Positions 1 through 9,233 of a DNA stretch of 64,000 bases are shown here, piece after piece (position 1 is the stretch's first letter; every line of letters begins with the position of its first letter). A model generated the notes under the pieces. That model had not been told where the DNA came from. It was given only the letters and a program-made list of their open reading frames with translations, and searched no databases. This DNA comes from Fundicoccus_A sp052115865 (GTDB taxonomy: Bacteria; Bacillota; Bacilli; Lactobacillales; Aerococcaceae). Position numbers and translations under genes: made by a program. The DNA lies in assembly GCF_052115865.1 (NCBI RefSeq), contig NZ_JBQKME010000003.1:124001-188000 (forward strand), in the 5' to 3' direction.

Positions 1-28
1 GAATATTAGATGAGAGGGAGGTAGTCAA

Positions 29-1273
29 ATGGCTCGAAATATTAACCAAAGGTCAAATGACTATTTTTGCTCATTTTGTGGAAAATCACAGGATGAAGTT
101 AACAAAATAATTGCCGGACCTGATGTATATATATGTGATGAATGTGTGGAATTATGTAAATCCATCATTGATGAAGAAATGAAAACAGAAAGAATGCACA
201 GTCCAGTTGAAATTCTTAAACCAAGTGAAATTATGAATTTACTAAATGAATATGTCATTGGTCAAACAGAAGCTAAAAAGTCATTAGCAGTTTCCGTTTA
301 TAATCATTATAAAAGAATTAATCAAATGGATAATGATTCTGATATAGAACTTCAAAAAAGTAATATTTTATTGATTGGTCCAACTGGATCGGGTAAAACA
401 TTTTTAGCACAAACTCTAGCACGTATCTTAAATGTTCCATTTGCTATTGCAGATGCAACAACCTTAACTGAAGCTGGTTATGTTGGTGAAGATGTCGAAA
501 ATATTTTACTTAAGTTAGTTCAAGCTGCAGATTACGATTTAGAAGTTGCTCAACATGGTATTGTTTACATTGATGAGATTGATAAGATTTCACGTAAAAC
601 TGAAAATGTTTCGATTACACGTGATGTAAGTGGTGAAGGTGTACAGCAAGCTTTATTAAAGATTTTAGAAGGAACTGAAGCTAATATTCCTCCAAAAGGT
701 GGCAGAAAACATCCAAATCAAGAGTTTCTAAAATTAGATACTTCGCAAATTTTATTTATTGTTGGTGGAGCATTTGATGGCATAGAAACGATTGTAAAAG
801 AACGTTTAGGTAGCAAGGTAATTGGTTTTGGTGGTTCTAAAGGTAAATTAGATGAGTCGAAAAGTATTATGCAACAAATTTCACCAGAAGACTTATTGAA
901 ATTTGGTTTAATTCCTGAATTTATTGGACGTTTACCAGTTATGGCATCTCTAGAAAAACTAACTAAAGACGATTTAATTCGCATCTTAACTCAACCAAAA
1001 AATGCCTTAGTAAAACAATATCAAAAATTGTTTGAAATCGACAATATTGAACTTGAATTTACAGAAGATGCCTTAGAAGCGATTGCTGAAAAAGCTTTAA
1101 GCCGTGAGACAGGTGCACGTGGTTTACGTTCAATTATTGAAGAAGTGATGCTTGATGTAATGTATGAAGTTCCTAGTCGCTACGATATATCTAAAGTCGT
1201 CATAACAAAAGAAAATGTTAATGGTGTAGAAACACCAAATTATTATGATCAAGATAATCTAAAAATTTCATAG
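29..1273 (+). CDS. clpX: ATP-dependent Clp protease ATP-binding subunit ClpX
   Basis: AAA+ unfoldase that recognises and unfolds substrates and feeds them to the ClpP peptidase in the cytosol. The N-terminal C4 zinc-binding domain is intact (Cys14, Cys17, Cys36, Cys39). The Walker A motif GPTGSGKT lies near residues 117-124, the Walker B YIDEIDKI follows, and the IGF tripeptide that docks on ClpP is present in KVIGFGG. The length of 414 aa is normal for the family. ATG 29 follows GAGGGAGG with good spacing. ysxC starts 12 bases after the stop, the classical Firmicutes clpX-ysxC pairing. The promoter lies before the window. The identity is secure. Confidence 0.98.
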   Translation: MARNINQRSNDYFCSFCGKSQDEVNKIIAGPDVYICDECVELCKSIIDEEMKTERMHSPVEILKPSEIMNLLNEYVIGQTEAKKSLAVSVYNHYKRINQMDNDSDIELQKSNILLIGPTGSGKTFLAQTLARILNVPFAIADATTLTEAGYVGEDVENILLKLVQAADYDLEVAQHGIVYIDEIDKISRKTENVSITRDVSGEGVQQALLKILEGTEANIPPKGGRKHPNQEFLKLDTSQILFIVGGAFDGIETIVKERLGSKVIGFGGSKGKLDESKSIMQQISPEDLLKFGLIPEFIGRLPVMASLEKLTKDDLIRILTQPKNALVKQYQKLFEIDNIELEFTEDALEAIAEKALSRETGARGLRSIIEEVMLDVMYEVPSRYDISKVVITKENVNGVETPNYYDQDNLKIS

Positions 1274-1285
1274 TGAGGTGATTGG

Positions 1286-1885
1286 ATGCAAGTAACACAT
1301 GCTGAACTCGTTACAAGTGCAGTAAACCCTAGTCAATATCCTCCAGATAATGTTTTTGAAGTTGCCTTAGCCGGACGTTCGAATGTTGGTAAATCTTCCT
1401 TTATTAATAAAATGATTAATCGCAAAGGACTTGCCCGAACATCTGGGCAACCTGGTAAGACGCAAACCTTAAACTTTTATAATATTAATCATCAGTTTCG
1501 TTTTGTTGACGTACCCGGTTATGGTTATGCTCGTGTTGCTAAGACACAAAGGGCGTCTTGGAGTAAAATGATTGAGAAATATTTAAGTCAACGAGAGAAT
1601 TTAAATATTGTCTTTCTGTTGATGGATTTTCGTCATCCACCAACAGAATTAGATATTACGATGAAAGATTTCATAGAAGCATTGGATATTCCTTATGGAA
1701 TTATTCTAACAAAATCAGATAAAGTGAAAAAAAGTCAGTGGCAACGTCATTTGAATGTCTTCAAAAAAGATTTAGAATTAGATACAATCGATGCGTTATT
1801 TCCGTTTTCTTCTGAAACGGGAGAAGGTAGCGAAATAATTTGGGAAATTATTTCAGATGCGATTGAAGCATCGCAAATTGATTAA
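1286..1885 (+). CDS. ysxC: ribosome biogenesis GTP-binding protein YsxC/EngB
   Basis: Essential small GTPase of the TrmE-Era-EngA-YihA group, needed for late large-subunit ribosome assembly. The G1 motif GRSNVGKS is near residue 30, G3 is DVPGYG, G4 is TKSD and the G5-like SSETGEG is near the C-terminus. The 199 aa length is typical. An AGTGAGGTGATTGG Shine-Dalgarno region precedes ATG 1286, and the gene is separated from clpX by only 12 bases, so the two are probably co-transcribed. Confidence 0.97.
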   Translation: MQVTHAELVTSAVNPSQYPPDNVFEVALAGRSNVGKSSFINKMINRKGLARTSGQPGKTQTLNFYNINHQFRFVDVPGYGYARVAKTQRASWSKMIEKYLSQRENLNIVFLLMDFRHPPTELDITMKDFIEALDIPYGIILTKSDKVKKSQWQRHLNVFKKDLELDTIDALFPFSSETGEGSEIIWEIISDAIEASQID

Positions 1886-1911
1886 AAATATCTTAACTTA
1901 AGGAGATAGCA

Positions 1912-3162
1912 ATGTTCAAAACGTTAAAAGATAGATTTTCTACGGTAGAGTGGAGTTGGATTTTACAAGATTGGGCAAATTCTGTATATTCATTAATGAT
2001 TACGACAGCTATTTTTCCAATCTTTTATAAAAGTATGACCGATGCTGCTGGAATTGATCCAGCTGATTCAACTGCTTATCTTAGTTACGCCAATTCAATT
2101 GGAACGGTACTTGTTGGGGTTTTAGCCCCATTTTTAGGAACAAGTGCCGATTATAGAGGTGTTCGGAAGCCTTTATTTACAATTGGTACCTTGATGGGAA
2201 TCGTGTCTGTTTTAACCATGATATTTGTTCCTGTAGGAAATTGGTCTTTTCTTCTAGTTCTATATGTCCTTTCGGCCATTGGTTTTGGCGTTGCAAATAT
2301 TTTTTATGATAGCTCTTTACTAGATGCTACAACGCATGAACGTTTAGATCTTGTTAGCTCCGCTGGTTATGGCTTTGGTTATATTGGTAGTGTTATACCG
2401 TTTTTGATTTTTATGGTCTTCCAATTAACCAATATCTTTAGTGCAACGACGACCGTTAATATTGGATTTGTTATGACAGCCGTTTGGTGGTTTGTTTTTA
2501 CGATTCCTTATTGGAAAAATGTGAATCAAGTTCACTATTTGGAACGCACAGAAAATATCTTTTCGACAACGATGAATTCTTTAAAAAATAGTCTGGGTGA
2601 ATTAAAAAATTATCCTCATATATATTTATTTTTAATTGGTTATTTCTTTTACATTGATGGGGTTGGTACCATTATTCGTATGGCAACATCAGTAGGGACT
2701 GATTTAGGTTTTTCACAAGATCAATTAATTATTATGTTATTAATTGTTCAAATCGTGGCTTTCCCATGTTCGATTATTTATGGGGTTTTAGCTAAACGTT
2801 TTGGAAACCGTGCGATGTTATTCTTTGGTATCGCAACCTATGTTGTTATTTGTGTAATGGCTCTAGGCATTAATTCATTCACTGACTTTATCGTCTTAGG
2901 TATTTTAGTTGGGTCAGCACAAGGTGGGATTCAAGCGCTCAGCCGTTCTTATTTTGGACAATTAATTCCTAAAGATAAAACTAACCAATTCTTTGGTTTT
3001 TACAATATATTTGGTAAGTTTAGTTCAGTTATTGGAACTACCATCTTGGGGATTGTTTCACAAACAACGGGTAATTCATTAAATGGTTTATTTGCAATTA
3101 TTGTACAATTTATTATTGGAGCAACTTTCTTATACTTTGCTAAGCCAAAATCCACTGCATAA
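1912..3162 (+). CDS. MFS transporter, UMF1/Atg22-like family
   Basis: Polytopic membrane protein of 416 aa with about twelve hydrophobic segments. It opens with the WSWILQDWANSVYS signature seen in UMF1-type (Atg22-like) major facilitator permeases, followed by DYRGVRKP in the first inter-helix loop and a second-half signature AQGGIQALSRS. Members of this family are annotated as transporters of unknown or possibly amino-acid substrate; the substrate cannot be read from sequence. ATG 1912 is preceded by AAGGAGATAGC. It sits between ysxC and dnaG with short gaps and no terminator, so it may share their transcript. Confidence 0.85.
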   Translation: MFKTLKDRFSTVEWSWILQDWANSVYSLMITTAIFPIFYKSMTDAAGIDPADSTAYLSYANSIGTVLVGVLAPFLGTSADYRGVRKPLFTIGTLMGIVSVLTMIFVPVGNWSFLLVLYVLSAIGFGVANIFYDSSLLDATTHERLDLVSSAGYGFGYIGSVIPFLIFMVFQLTNIFSATTTVNIGFVMTAVWWFVFTIPYWKNVNQVHYLERTENIFSTTMNSLKNSLGELKNYPHIYLFLIGYFFYIDGVGTIIRMATSVGTDLGFSQDQLIIMLLIVQIVAFPCSIIYGVLAKRFGNRAMLFFGIATYVVICVMALGINSFTDFIVLGILVGSAQGGIQALSRSYFGQLIPKDKTNQFFGFYNIFGKFSSVIGTTILGIVSQTTGNSLNGLFAIIVQFIIGATFLYFAKPKSTA

Positions 3163-3184
3163 GATAAAAAAGAGGTGATTTCTA

Positions 3185-5035
3185 TTGCAAATTATTCCTG
3201 ACGAAGTCATCCAAGAAATTCGCCAAAAAACGGATATTGTAGATGTTATTAATCAATATGTTCAATTAACCAAAAGAGGGAATAGTTACACGGCTTCCTG
3301 TCCTTTTCATGAAGACCGTAATCCTTCTTTTTCAGTCCAAAGTCAAAAACAAATTTTTAAATGTTTTTCGTGTGGTCGTGGTGGAAATGTCTTTGGCTTT
3401 TTACAAGAAATTGAAGGGATTAGCTTTCCGCAAGCCGTAAAGAAGGCTGCTGAAATGTCTAATATTTCGGTAGACGCTTATTTTCAATCCGATGATATGT
3501 CGAATAAGCAATTACAGACAGATCAAGTTTTTTACAATATTCATGAAAAAACAGCTCAATTTTATCAGTATTATTTAAATAATACTGTGAATGGTGAAGA
3601 GGCATTAGAATATTTATTAAAACGTAACTTAAGTCAACAAGCGATTGAGGATTTTGCTATTGGCTATGCGCCTAATAATAGTCAACTATTGTTACAGTTT
3701 TTAAAAAATGAAAATTTTAAAGACGATGAATTAATCGACAGTGGAATTTTCTATTTTTCAGAAAGCAACAACCAATTAGTTGATCGCTTTCGTGGGCGTC
3801 TAATATTTCCCTTGCGCAATACACAGGGGAAAGTCGTTGCATTTTCAGGAAGGGTTTTTTCAGAGAATACATCCAATCCATCTGCTAAATATTTGAATTC
3901 ACCAGAAACATCCATCTTTCAAAAAAATCAGTTAATGTTTAATTTTGATCGCGCCAGACTTGCTATTAGACAAAGTAATCAAGCGCTCATTTGTGAAGGA
4001 TTTATGGACGTTATTGCCTTAGATCAAGCTGGCTTTAATAATAGTATTGCCACAATGGGAACGAGTTTAACTGAATCACATTTAAAACAATTAACGAAGT
4101 TAGCAAAAGAAATTATTTTTGTGTTTGACGGAGATGATGCTGGTCAAAAAGCGACTGCTCGTGCTTTTGAAATGAGTCTGGGTTTTGCTGATCATACTTT
4201 TAAAAGCTTAATGATCCCACAAAAACTAGATCCAGATGAGTGGATTAAACAACATGGTAGTGATTCATTTCAAAAACTAATCAATCAAGCTCTCAATGCT
4301 TATGAATTCCAAATGAATTATTTACACAAACAGTATGACCTGTCTAATCAACAAGAGTTAGCCTGGTATATTGAAGCGTTAATTAAGTTAATTGCTGCGA
4401 TTCAATCACCTATTGAACAGCAGTTGCGATTAAATAATTTAGTCCAAGAATTTAATTTAAGTGAGGCCGTTGTTAAAGAACAATTAGCTAAGGCGAAATA
4501 TGTCAATCAACAAAAGCAAACAAATGAGTCAAAACGTACGCCTTTAGCTGAACCGATTCAAGTCGAAACGCAAATAAATACAACGCTTGATATTCAATCA
4601 CAAAGAGCCTTTCAAGCCGAAAAAATTGTATTAGCTTGCTTAATTTATAATCATGAAGCTTGGCAATATGTTGAAAGAATGGATGAAGAATTAATCTTTT
4701 ACCATGAACAATCCCAACAATTATATTTTGAACTGCAGCATTTTTATTATGATTTAGGCTATCCAATTCCATTAACAGATGTGGTTAGTCAAATTACAAG
4801 TCCAAAAATGAATCATTTTTTAACAACTATTATTTGGGAAAAAGATCCATTGTCTTATTCTGATGGTATTATGGATGATTGTTTAAATGCTATTCGTGAA
4901 GAATTTGTCTATTTAGAAATCGATGAACTCAAAGAGCAAATGTTGATCTTTCGCAAAGAACAAAAAATCAATGAATCTAATGCACTCGCAATTAAAATTA
5001 TGCAATTGACACGTCAACTTAAATCAAAATCATAG
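3185..5035 (+). CDS. dnaG: DNA primase DnaG
   Basis: Synthesises RNA primers at the replication fork in partnership with the replicative helicase. The CHC2 zinc ribbon is intact (Cys39, His42, Cys60, Cys63). The TOPRIM core follows, with CEGFMDV supplying the catalytic Glu and VFDGDDAG the acidic pair. The C-terminal third is a helicase-binding domain. The length of 616 aa fits. The start is TTG 3185, with AAGAGGTGATTTCTA upstream; no better in-frame ATG precedes it. rpoD follows after 13 bases, the conserved dnaG-rpoD macromolecular synthesis operon. Confidence 0.97.
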   Translation: MQIIPDEVIQEIRQKTDIVDVINQYVQLTKRGNSYTASCPFHEDRNPSFSVQSQKQIFKCFSCGRGGNVFGFLQEIEGISFPQAVKKAAEMSNISVDAYFQSDDMSNKQLQTDQVFYNIHEKTAQFYQYYLNNTVNGEEALEYLLKRNLSQQAIEDFAIGYAPNNSQLLLQFLKNENFKDDELIDSGIFYFSESNNQLVDRFRGRLIFPLRNTQGKVVAFSGRVFSENTSNPSAKYLNSPETSIFQKNQLMFNFDRARLAIRQSNQALICEGFMDVIALDQAGFNNSIATMGTSLTESHLKQLTKLAKEIIFVFDGDDAGQKATARAFEMSLGFADHTFKSLMIPQKLDPDEWIKQHGSDSFQKLINQALNAYEFQMNYLHKQYDLSNQQELAWYIEALIKLIAAIQSPIEQQLRLNNLVQEFNLSEAVVKEQLAKAKYVNQQKQTNESKRTPLAEPIQVETQINTTLDIQSQRAFQAEKIVLACLIYNHEAWQYVERMDEELIFYHEQSQQLYFELQHFYYDLGYPIPLTDVVSQITSPKMNHFLTTIIWEKDPLSYSDGIMDDCLNAIREEFVYLEIDELKEQMLIFRKEQKINESNALAIKIMQLTRQLKSKS

Positions 5036-5048
5036 GGGGAGACGTTTT

Positions 5049-6224
5049 ATGGCTAAAACAAAAGATGATTTAAATTTACAAAATGAAGAAGAAAAGAAAA
5101 ATGAAACAACTAAACAAGAACTAACCGTCAGTTTAGAAACAGCAACCAAACAATTAATTGCTGAAAAGAAACCATTAGGACAAATTCATTATGATGAATT
5201 AACCAAAGTAATTGCAAGTCCATATGATTTAGATGCGGATGCGATGGATAAATTAATTCAAGAAGTGGAAGATAGTGGAGTTGCAGTTGTTGGTGATGAT
5301 GGTGGACCAACGAAGCAACAAATGGTTCGTGCAGAAGAAAAACCACTTGTAGAAGCTGATGACTCTAGTGCATCTAAAGTAGCGGCTTCCAAAATAAAAG
5401 TTAGTGACCCTGTAAGAATGTATCTAAAAGAAATTGGTCGTGTTTCTTTATTAACAGGTGAAGAAGAAATTGAACTTGCGATTCGTATTTTAGATGGTGA
5501 TGAATTAGCCAAACAAGAGCTAGCTGAGGCCAACTTACGACTAGTTGTTTCCATTGCAAAGCGTTATGTTGGACGTGGTATGCAATTCCTTGATTTAATT
5601 CAAGAAGGTAACATGGGCTTAATGAAAGCTGTTGAAAAATTTGACCATACAAAAGGTTTTAAATTCTCAACTTATGCAACTTGGTGGATTCGCCAAGCCA
5701 TTACACGTGCGATTGCCGACCAAGCACGTACCATTCGTATTCCTGTACATATGGTTGAAACCATTAATAAACTCGTTCGCGTGCAACGTCAACTATTACA
5801 AGATTTAGGCAGAGAACCTACTCCAGAAGAAATTGGAGCAGAAATGGATTTACCAACAGAAAAAGTTCGTGAAATCTTAAAAATTGCCCAAGAACCTGTT
5901 TCTCTAGAAACGCCAATTGGTGAAGAAGACGATTCACATTTAGGCGACTTTATCGAAGATGAAGGTGCCATGAGTCCAGAAGTTTATACTTCTTCAGCTT
6001 TATTGCGTGAACAATTAGAAGATGTATTGGATACATTGACTGACCGTGAAGAAAATGTCTTACGTCTACGTTTTGGTTTAGATGACGGTAATATCCGTAC
6101 ACTTGAGCAAGTGGGTAAAGTATTTGGCGTAACGCGTGAACGTATCCGTCAAATCGAAGCTAAGGCTCTTAGAAAGTTAAGACATCCAAGCCGTTCAAAA
6201 CAACTTAAAGACTTCTTAGAATAA
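5049..6224 (+). CDS. rpoD: RNA polymerase primary sigma factor (sigma-70/SigA)
   Basis: Housekeeping sigma factor of 391 aa. After a charged N-terminal region 1, region 1.2 begins at DPVRMYLKEIG. Regions 2.1-2.4 contain RLVVSIAKRY and YATWWIRQAI, which melt and read the -10 element. Region 4.2 contains VTRERIRQIEAKALRKLR, the helix-turn-helix that reads -35. The C-terminal SKQLKDFLE is characteristic of the primary sigma. AGGGGGAGACGTTTT provides the ribosome site. The TTGACA/TATAAT promoters found elsewhere in the window match this specificity. Confidence 0.98.
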   Translation: MAKTKDDLNLQNEEEKKNETTKQELTVSLETATKQLIAEKKPLGQIHYDELTKVIASPYDLDADAMDKLIQEVEDSGVAVVGDDGGPTKQQMVRAEEKPLVEADDSSASKVAASKIKVSDPVRMYLKEIGRVSLLTGEEEIELAIRILDGDELAKQELAEANLRLVVSIAKRYVGRGMQFLDLIQEGNMGLMKAVEKFDHTKGFKFSTYATWWIRQAITRAIADQARTIRIPVHMVETINKLVRVQRQLLQDLGREPTPEEIGAEMDLPTEKVREILKIAQEPVSLETPIGEEDDSHLGDFIEDEGAMSPEVYTSSALLREQLEDVLDTLTDREENVLRLRFGLDDGNIRTLEQVGKVFGVTRERIRQIEAKALRKLRHPSRSKQLKDFLE

Positions 6225-6251
6225 AATTTTAAAATAATTATCACTGTTTCT

Positions 6252-6284
6252 AACGAACTATCAGCTTTTGATAGTTCGTTTTTT
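6252..6284 (+). terminator. rho-independent terminator of dnaG-rpoD
   Basis: Perfect 12-bp stem AACGAACTATCA / TGATAGTTCGTT with a 5-nt loop and a T tract, 28 bases after the rpoD stop. It separates this operon from trmK. Confidence 0.93.
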
Positions 6285-6364
6285 AAATGGAATTAATCAC
6301 AAAATTTGTTCTTTAGGTCATTCTTTTTTGATACAATAGATTCATGGTTACAAAGGAGGAAAGT

Positions 6365-7081
6365 ATGAAAGCAGAGCAGTTATCTTTACGCCTAGCCCGT
6401 GTTGCAAACTATATAAAGCAGTATGCTAATGTTCCAATACGCTTAGCCGATATTGGAAGTGATCATGGTTATTTACCGGTTCATCTCGTCCTCAACAACA
6501 TCATTGACTATGCGATTGCTGGTGAAGTCGTCATTGGGCCGTTTCAGTCTGCCCAAAGAGAAGTCAAACTTCATCAAATGGAATCAATCATTGATGTACG
6601 TCTAGGCGATGGATTGGATGTCATTCATGACAAGGATCACATTAATACCATCAGTATTTGTGGTATGGGCGGTAATTTAATCAGAGATATCCTTGAAAAG
6701 AATTTGCATAAAGTTAAACGAAACACCATTCTAGTTTTACAAGCAAATACATCTGAACAAAATCTTCGAACATTTTTAAATCAACAGCAATTTCAAATTT
6801 TAGCTGAAACAATCGTAGAAGATCAAAATCGACTATACGAAATAATAGTGGTTAAAAAAGTAGACCAAGTGGATCCTTTATCTGAAAAAGAATTGATGTT
6901 TGGTCCATTTAATTTAAAACAAGCAACTGAAGAATTTTATAGTAAGTGGCAGCATGAATTACAAAATTTAAATCGAGTTTTATCTTCTGTGAGACAGTCA
7001 AAACAAATCAATACTGAAAAAGAAGAGGCACTGAAGCACAGCATTCAATTAATAGAAGAGGTGTTAGCCGATGGCAATTGA
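6365..7081 (+). CDS. trmK: tRNA (adenine(22)-N(1))-methyltransferase TrmK
   Basis: SAM-dependent methyltransferase that makes m1A22 in tRNA. The SAM-binding motif I is ADIGSDHGYLPVHL and the family motif SICGMGGNLI follows; a coiled C-terminal helical region ends the protein. ATG 6365 is chosen over the in-frame upstream ATG 6344 because AAAGGAGGAAAGT sits immediately before it, giving 238 aa. A possible -10 (TACAAT, 6332-6337) lies upstream but the -35 is unclear. The 3' end overlaps the next gene by 11 bases, so translational coupling is likely. The trmK-nif3 pairing after rpoD is conserved in Firmicutes. Confidence 0.93.
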   Translation: MKAEQLSLRLARVANYIKQYANVPIRLADIGSDHGYLPVHLVLNNIIDYAIAGEVVIGPFQSAQREVKLHQMESIIDVRLGDGLDVIHDKDHINTISICGMGGNLIRDILEKNLHKVKRNTILVLQANTSEQNLRTFLNQQQFQILAETIVEDQNRLYEIIVVKKVDQVDPLSEKELMFGPFNLKQATEEFYSKWQHELQNLNRVLSSVRQSKQINTEKEEALKHSIQLIEEVLADGN

Positions 7082-7871
7082 ATTAAGACATATTATGGAT
7101 GCACTTGATGAGCGTTATCCAGCTGAATTAGCAGAATCATTTGATAATGTTGGCCTTCATTTTGGAAGCAAAACCAATAATGTCAAAAAAGTGTTAGTTG
7201 CTTTAGATGTTCGTCCAAACATTGTTGAGGAGGCCATATTTAATCAAGTAGACACAATTATCGTACATCATCCTCCCATTTTTAATCCAATCCGAAAATT
7301 TAATTTAGAAAACCCACAAATCAATATGTATGCAAGAATTATCCAACATCAAATAAATATCTTTGCTTTACACACAAACTTGGATAAAGCTGAAAATGGG
7401 ATGAATGATTGGTTAGCCCAAGCACTGGATCTAACGGATATAAAAGGATTTTCAGAAGATGAACCTATTGGTGAACAACTTGGTCGAATTGGCAAACTAA
7501 AAGCGCCCTTGGAAAGAGAAGCGATTTTTAATTTAATAAAAGAAAGATTGAAAACCAACCATTTAACCGTGATTGAAAAAGAAGCAAAGGAATCCTATGA
7601 GACCATCGCTTTGGTTGGAGGGTCTGGTTCAGAATTTGCAGAATTAGGCTATAAGCAGGGTGCAGATATTTATTTAACAGGGGATATTACTTTTCATAAT
7701 GGGCAAGATTGTTATGAAATGGATATGATGACCATTGATGTGGGCCATTATGTAGAAGCTATTTTTATCGAGAAAATGGCTGCGTTATTAGAAGATTTAA
7801 ATGTTAAAAATGAGTGGAACTTAGAAATCGTTGCCAGTCAAGAAAACACGAATCCATTTACTTATATATAA
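7071..7871 (+). CDS. Nif3-like dinuclear metal centre hexameric protein
   Basis: NIF3/YqfO family protein of 266 aa. Metal-ligand motifs are visible: HHPPIFNPIRKF near residue 64, HTNLDKAENG near 100, and the C-terminal DVGHYVEA with His and Glu. The length shows it is the short form, without the roughly 100-residue central insertion of B. subtilis YqfO. The biochemical function of the family is not firmly established (a GTP cyclohydrolase I type 2 name is often propagated). Its ATG lies inside the trmK coding end. Confidence 0.88.
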   Translation: MAIELRHIMDALDERYPAELAESFDNVGLHFGSKTNNVKKVLVALDVRPNIVEEAIFNQVDTIIVHHPPIFNPIRKFNLENPQINMYARIIQHQINIFALHTNLDKAENGMNDWLAQALDLTDIKGFSEDEPIGEQLGRIGKLKAPLEREAIFNLIKERLKTNHLTVIEKEAKESYETIALVGGSGSEFAELGYKQGADIYLTGDITFHNGQDCYEMDMMTIDVGHYVEAIFIEKMAALLEDLNVKNEWNLEIVASQENTNPFTYI

Positions 7872-7888
7872 AAAGAGGAGCAAATATA

Positions 7889-9124
7889 ATGAACTTTTTT
7901 GAAAAAACACAAGAACGCTTAATTCGCTATGCAAAAATTAATACACGATCAGATGTCCGTCAACAAACCATTCCTTCAACAGCGATTCAATTAGACTTAT
8001 TAAGACTCTTAGAAGAAGAGTTGAAAGAAATAGGGATGGAAGAAGTAGAATTTAATGAGAAAAATGCATTTGTTACAGCAACTTTACCTGCAAATACAGA
8101 TAAAGATGTGCCTACCATTGGTTTTATCGCACATGTTGATACCGCTGATTTCAATTCAGAAAATGTCCAACCACAAATCGTTGAAAACTATGATGGTAAA
8201 GATATTGTCTTAAATGAAGCTGAAGGCATTGTAATGAAAACAGCTGATTTTCCTAATATGCTTCCATATGTTAGTCAAACCTTAATAACAACAGATGGGA
8301 CAACTCTTTTAGGTGCAGATGATAAATCAGGGATTGCTGAGATTGTTACTGCAATGGAGTATTTAATAAATCATCCGGAAATAGAACATGGAAAAGTAAG
8401 AGTCGCCTTTGGTCCAGATGAGGAAATCGGACGTGGAGCGGATCATTTTGATGTTGACCATTTCGATGCAAAATTTGCTTATACGATGGACGGTGGTCCA
8501 GTAGGTGAACTTGAATATGAATCCTTTAATGCAGCGGCAGCAAACTTAACGATTACTGGTAAAAATATTCACCCTGGAACAGCTAAAGGAAAAATGATTA
8601 ATGCGATTACCATTATGAATGATTTCATTAATCACTTACCTGCAAACGAGGTGCCTGAAGAAACGGAAGGGCGTGAAGGTTTTTACCACATTGGTGATGT
8701 AGAAGGGACGGTAGATCATGTAACACTAAGCATGATTATCCGTGATTTTGACCGTGACTCATTTGAAAAACGTAAAGCTTTTGTTGAAGAAATCGTCAAT
8801 GATATTAATAGTAAATACCCAAGCCAACCTATTGAACTTGAATTATTTGACCAATATTATAATATGGCGGATATTATTCAAAATGATATGGCATCCGTTG
8901 AATTAGCACATGCTGCCATGGAAGCTTTAGGAATCGAACCAATCATCGTACCTATTCGTGGTGGTACTGATGGGTCTAAAATTAGCTTTATGGGTGTACC
9001 AACACCAAATATTTTTGCAGGTGGCGAAAATATGCATGGTCGCTACGAATTTGTTGCCGTTGAATCAATGGTAAAAGCAACAGAAGTCATTATTGAAATT
9101 ATCAAACGCAATATAAACAATTAA
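7889..9124 (+). CDS. pepT: peptidase T (tripeptide aminopeptidase)
   Basis: Zinc M20B aminopeptidase that removes the N-terminal residue from tripeptides in the cytosol. Motifs include the first zinc site region GFIAHVDTADF, the bridging region LGADDKSG, the catalytic EE in GPDEEIGRGADHF, and the C-terminal IRGGTDGS and GGENMHGRYEF. ATG 7889 follows AGAGGAGCAAATATA and gives 411 aa, the usual length; an upstream in-frame start near 7814 lies inside the previous gene and lacks a ribosome site. Confidence 0.96.
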   Translation: MNFFEKTQERLIRYAKINTRSDVRQQTIPSTAIQLDLLRLLEEELKEIGMEEVEFNEKNAFVTATLPANTDKDVPTIGFIAHVDTADFNSENVQPQIVENYDGKDIVLNEAEGIVMKTADFPNMLPYVSQTLITTDGTTLLGADDKSGIAEIVTAMEYLINHPEIEHGKVRVAFGPDEEIGRGADHFDVDHFDAKFAYTMDGGPVGELEYESFNAAAANLTITGKNIHPGTAKGKMINAITIMNDFINHLPANEVPEETEGREGFYHIGDVEGTVDHVTLSMIIRDFDRDSFEKRKAFVEEIVNDINSKYPSQPIELELFDQYYNMADIIQNDMASVELAHAAMEALGIEPIIVPIRGGTDGSKISFMGVPTPNIFAGGENMHGRYEFVAVESMVKATEVIIEIIKRNINN

Positions 9125-9142
9125 TGGTCTTTAATTAGTTGT

Positions 9143-9204
9143 AACTGAAAAATGCCATGGAGATTTTAGCAAAGCTAATCGACTTGTCTTTTTTCAGTTT
9201 TCTT
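9143..9204 (+). terminator. probable terminator after pepT
   Basis: Outer stem AACTGAAAAA (9143-9152) pairs with TTTTTCAGTT (9190-9199), enclosing an inner GATTTTAGC-AAA-GCTAATC hairpin and ending in TTTTCTT. The long branched form makes it less certain than the other terminators here. Confidence 0.6.
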
Positions 9205-9233
9205 AATTGTCACACAATGTAAAGGAGATACCT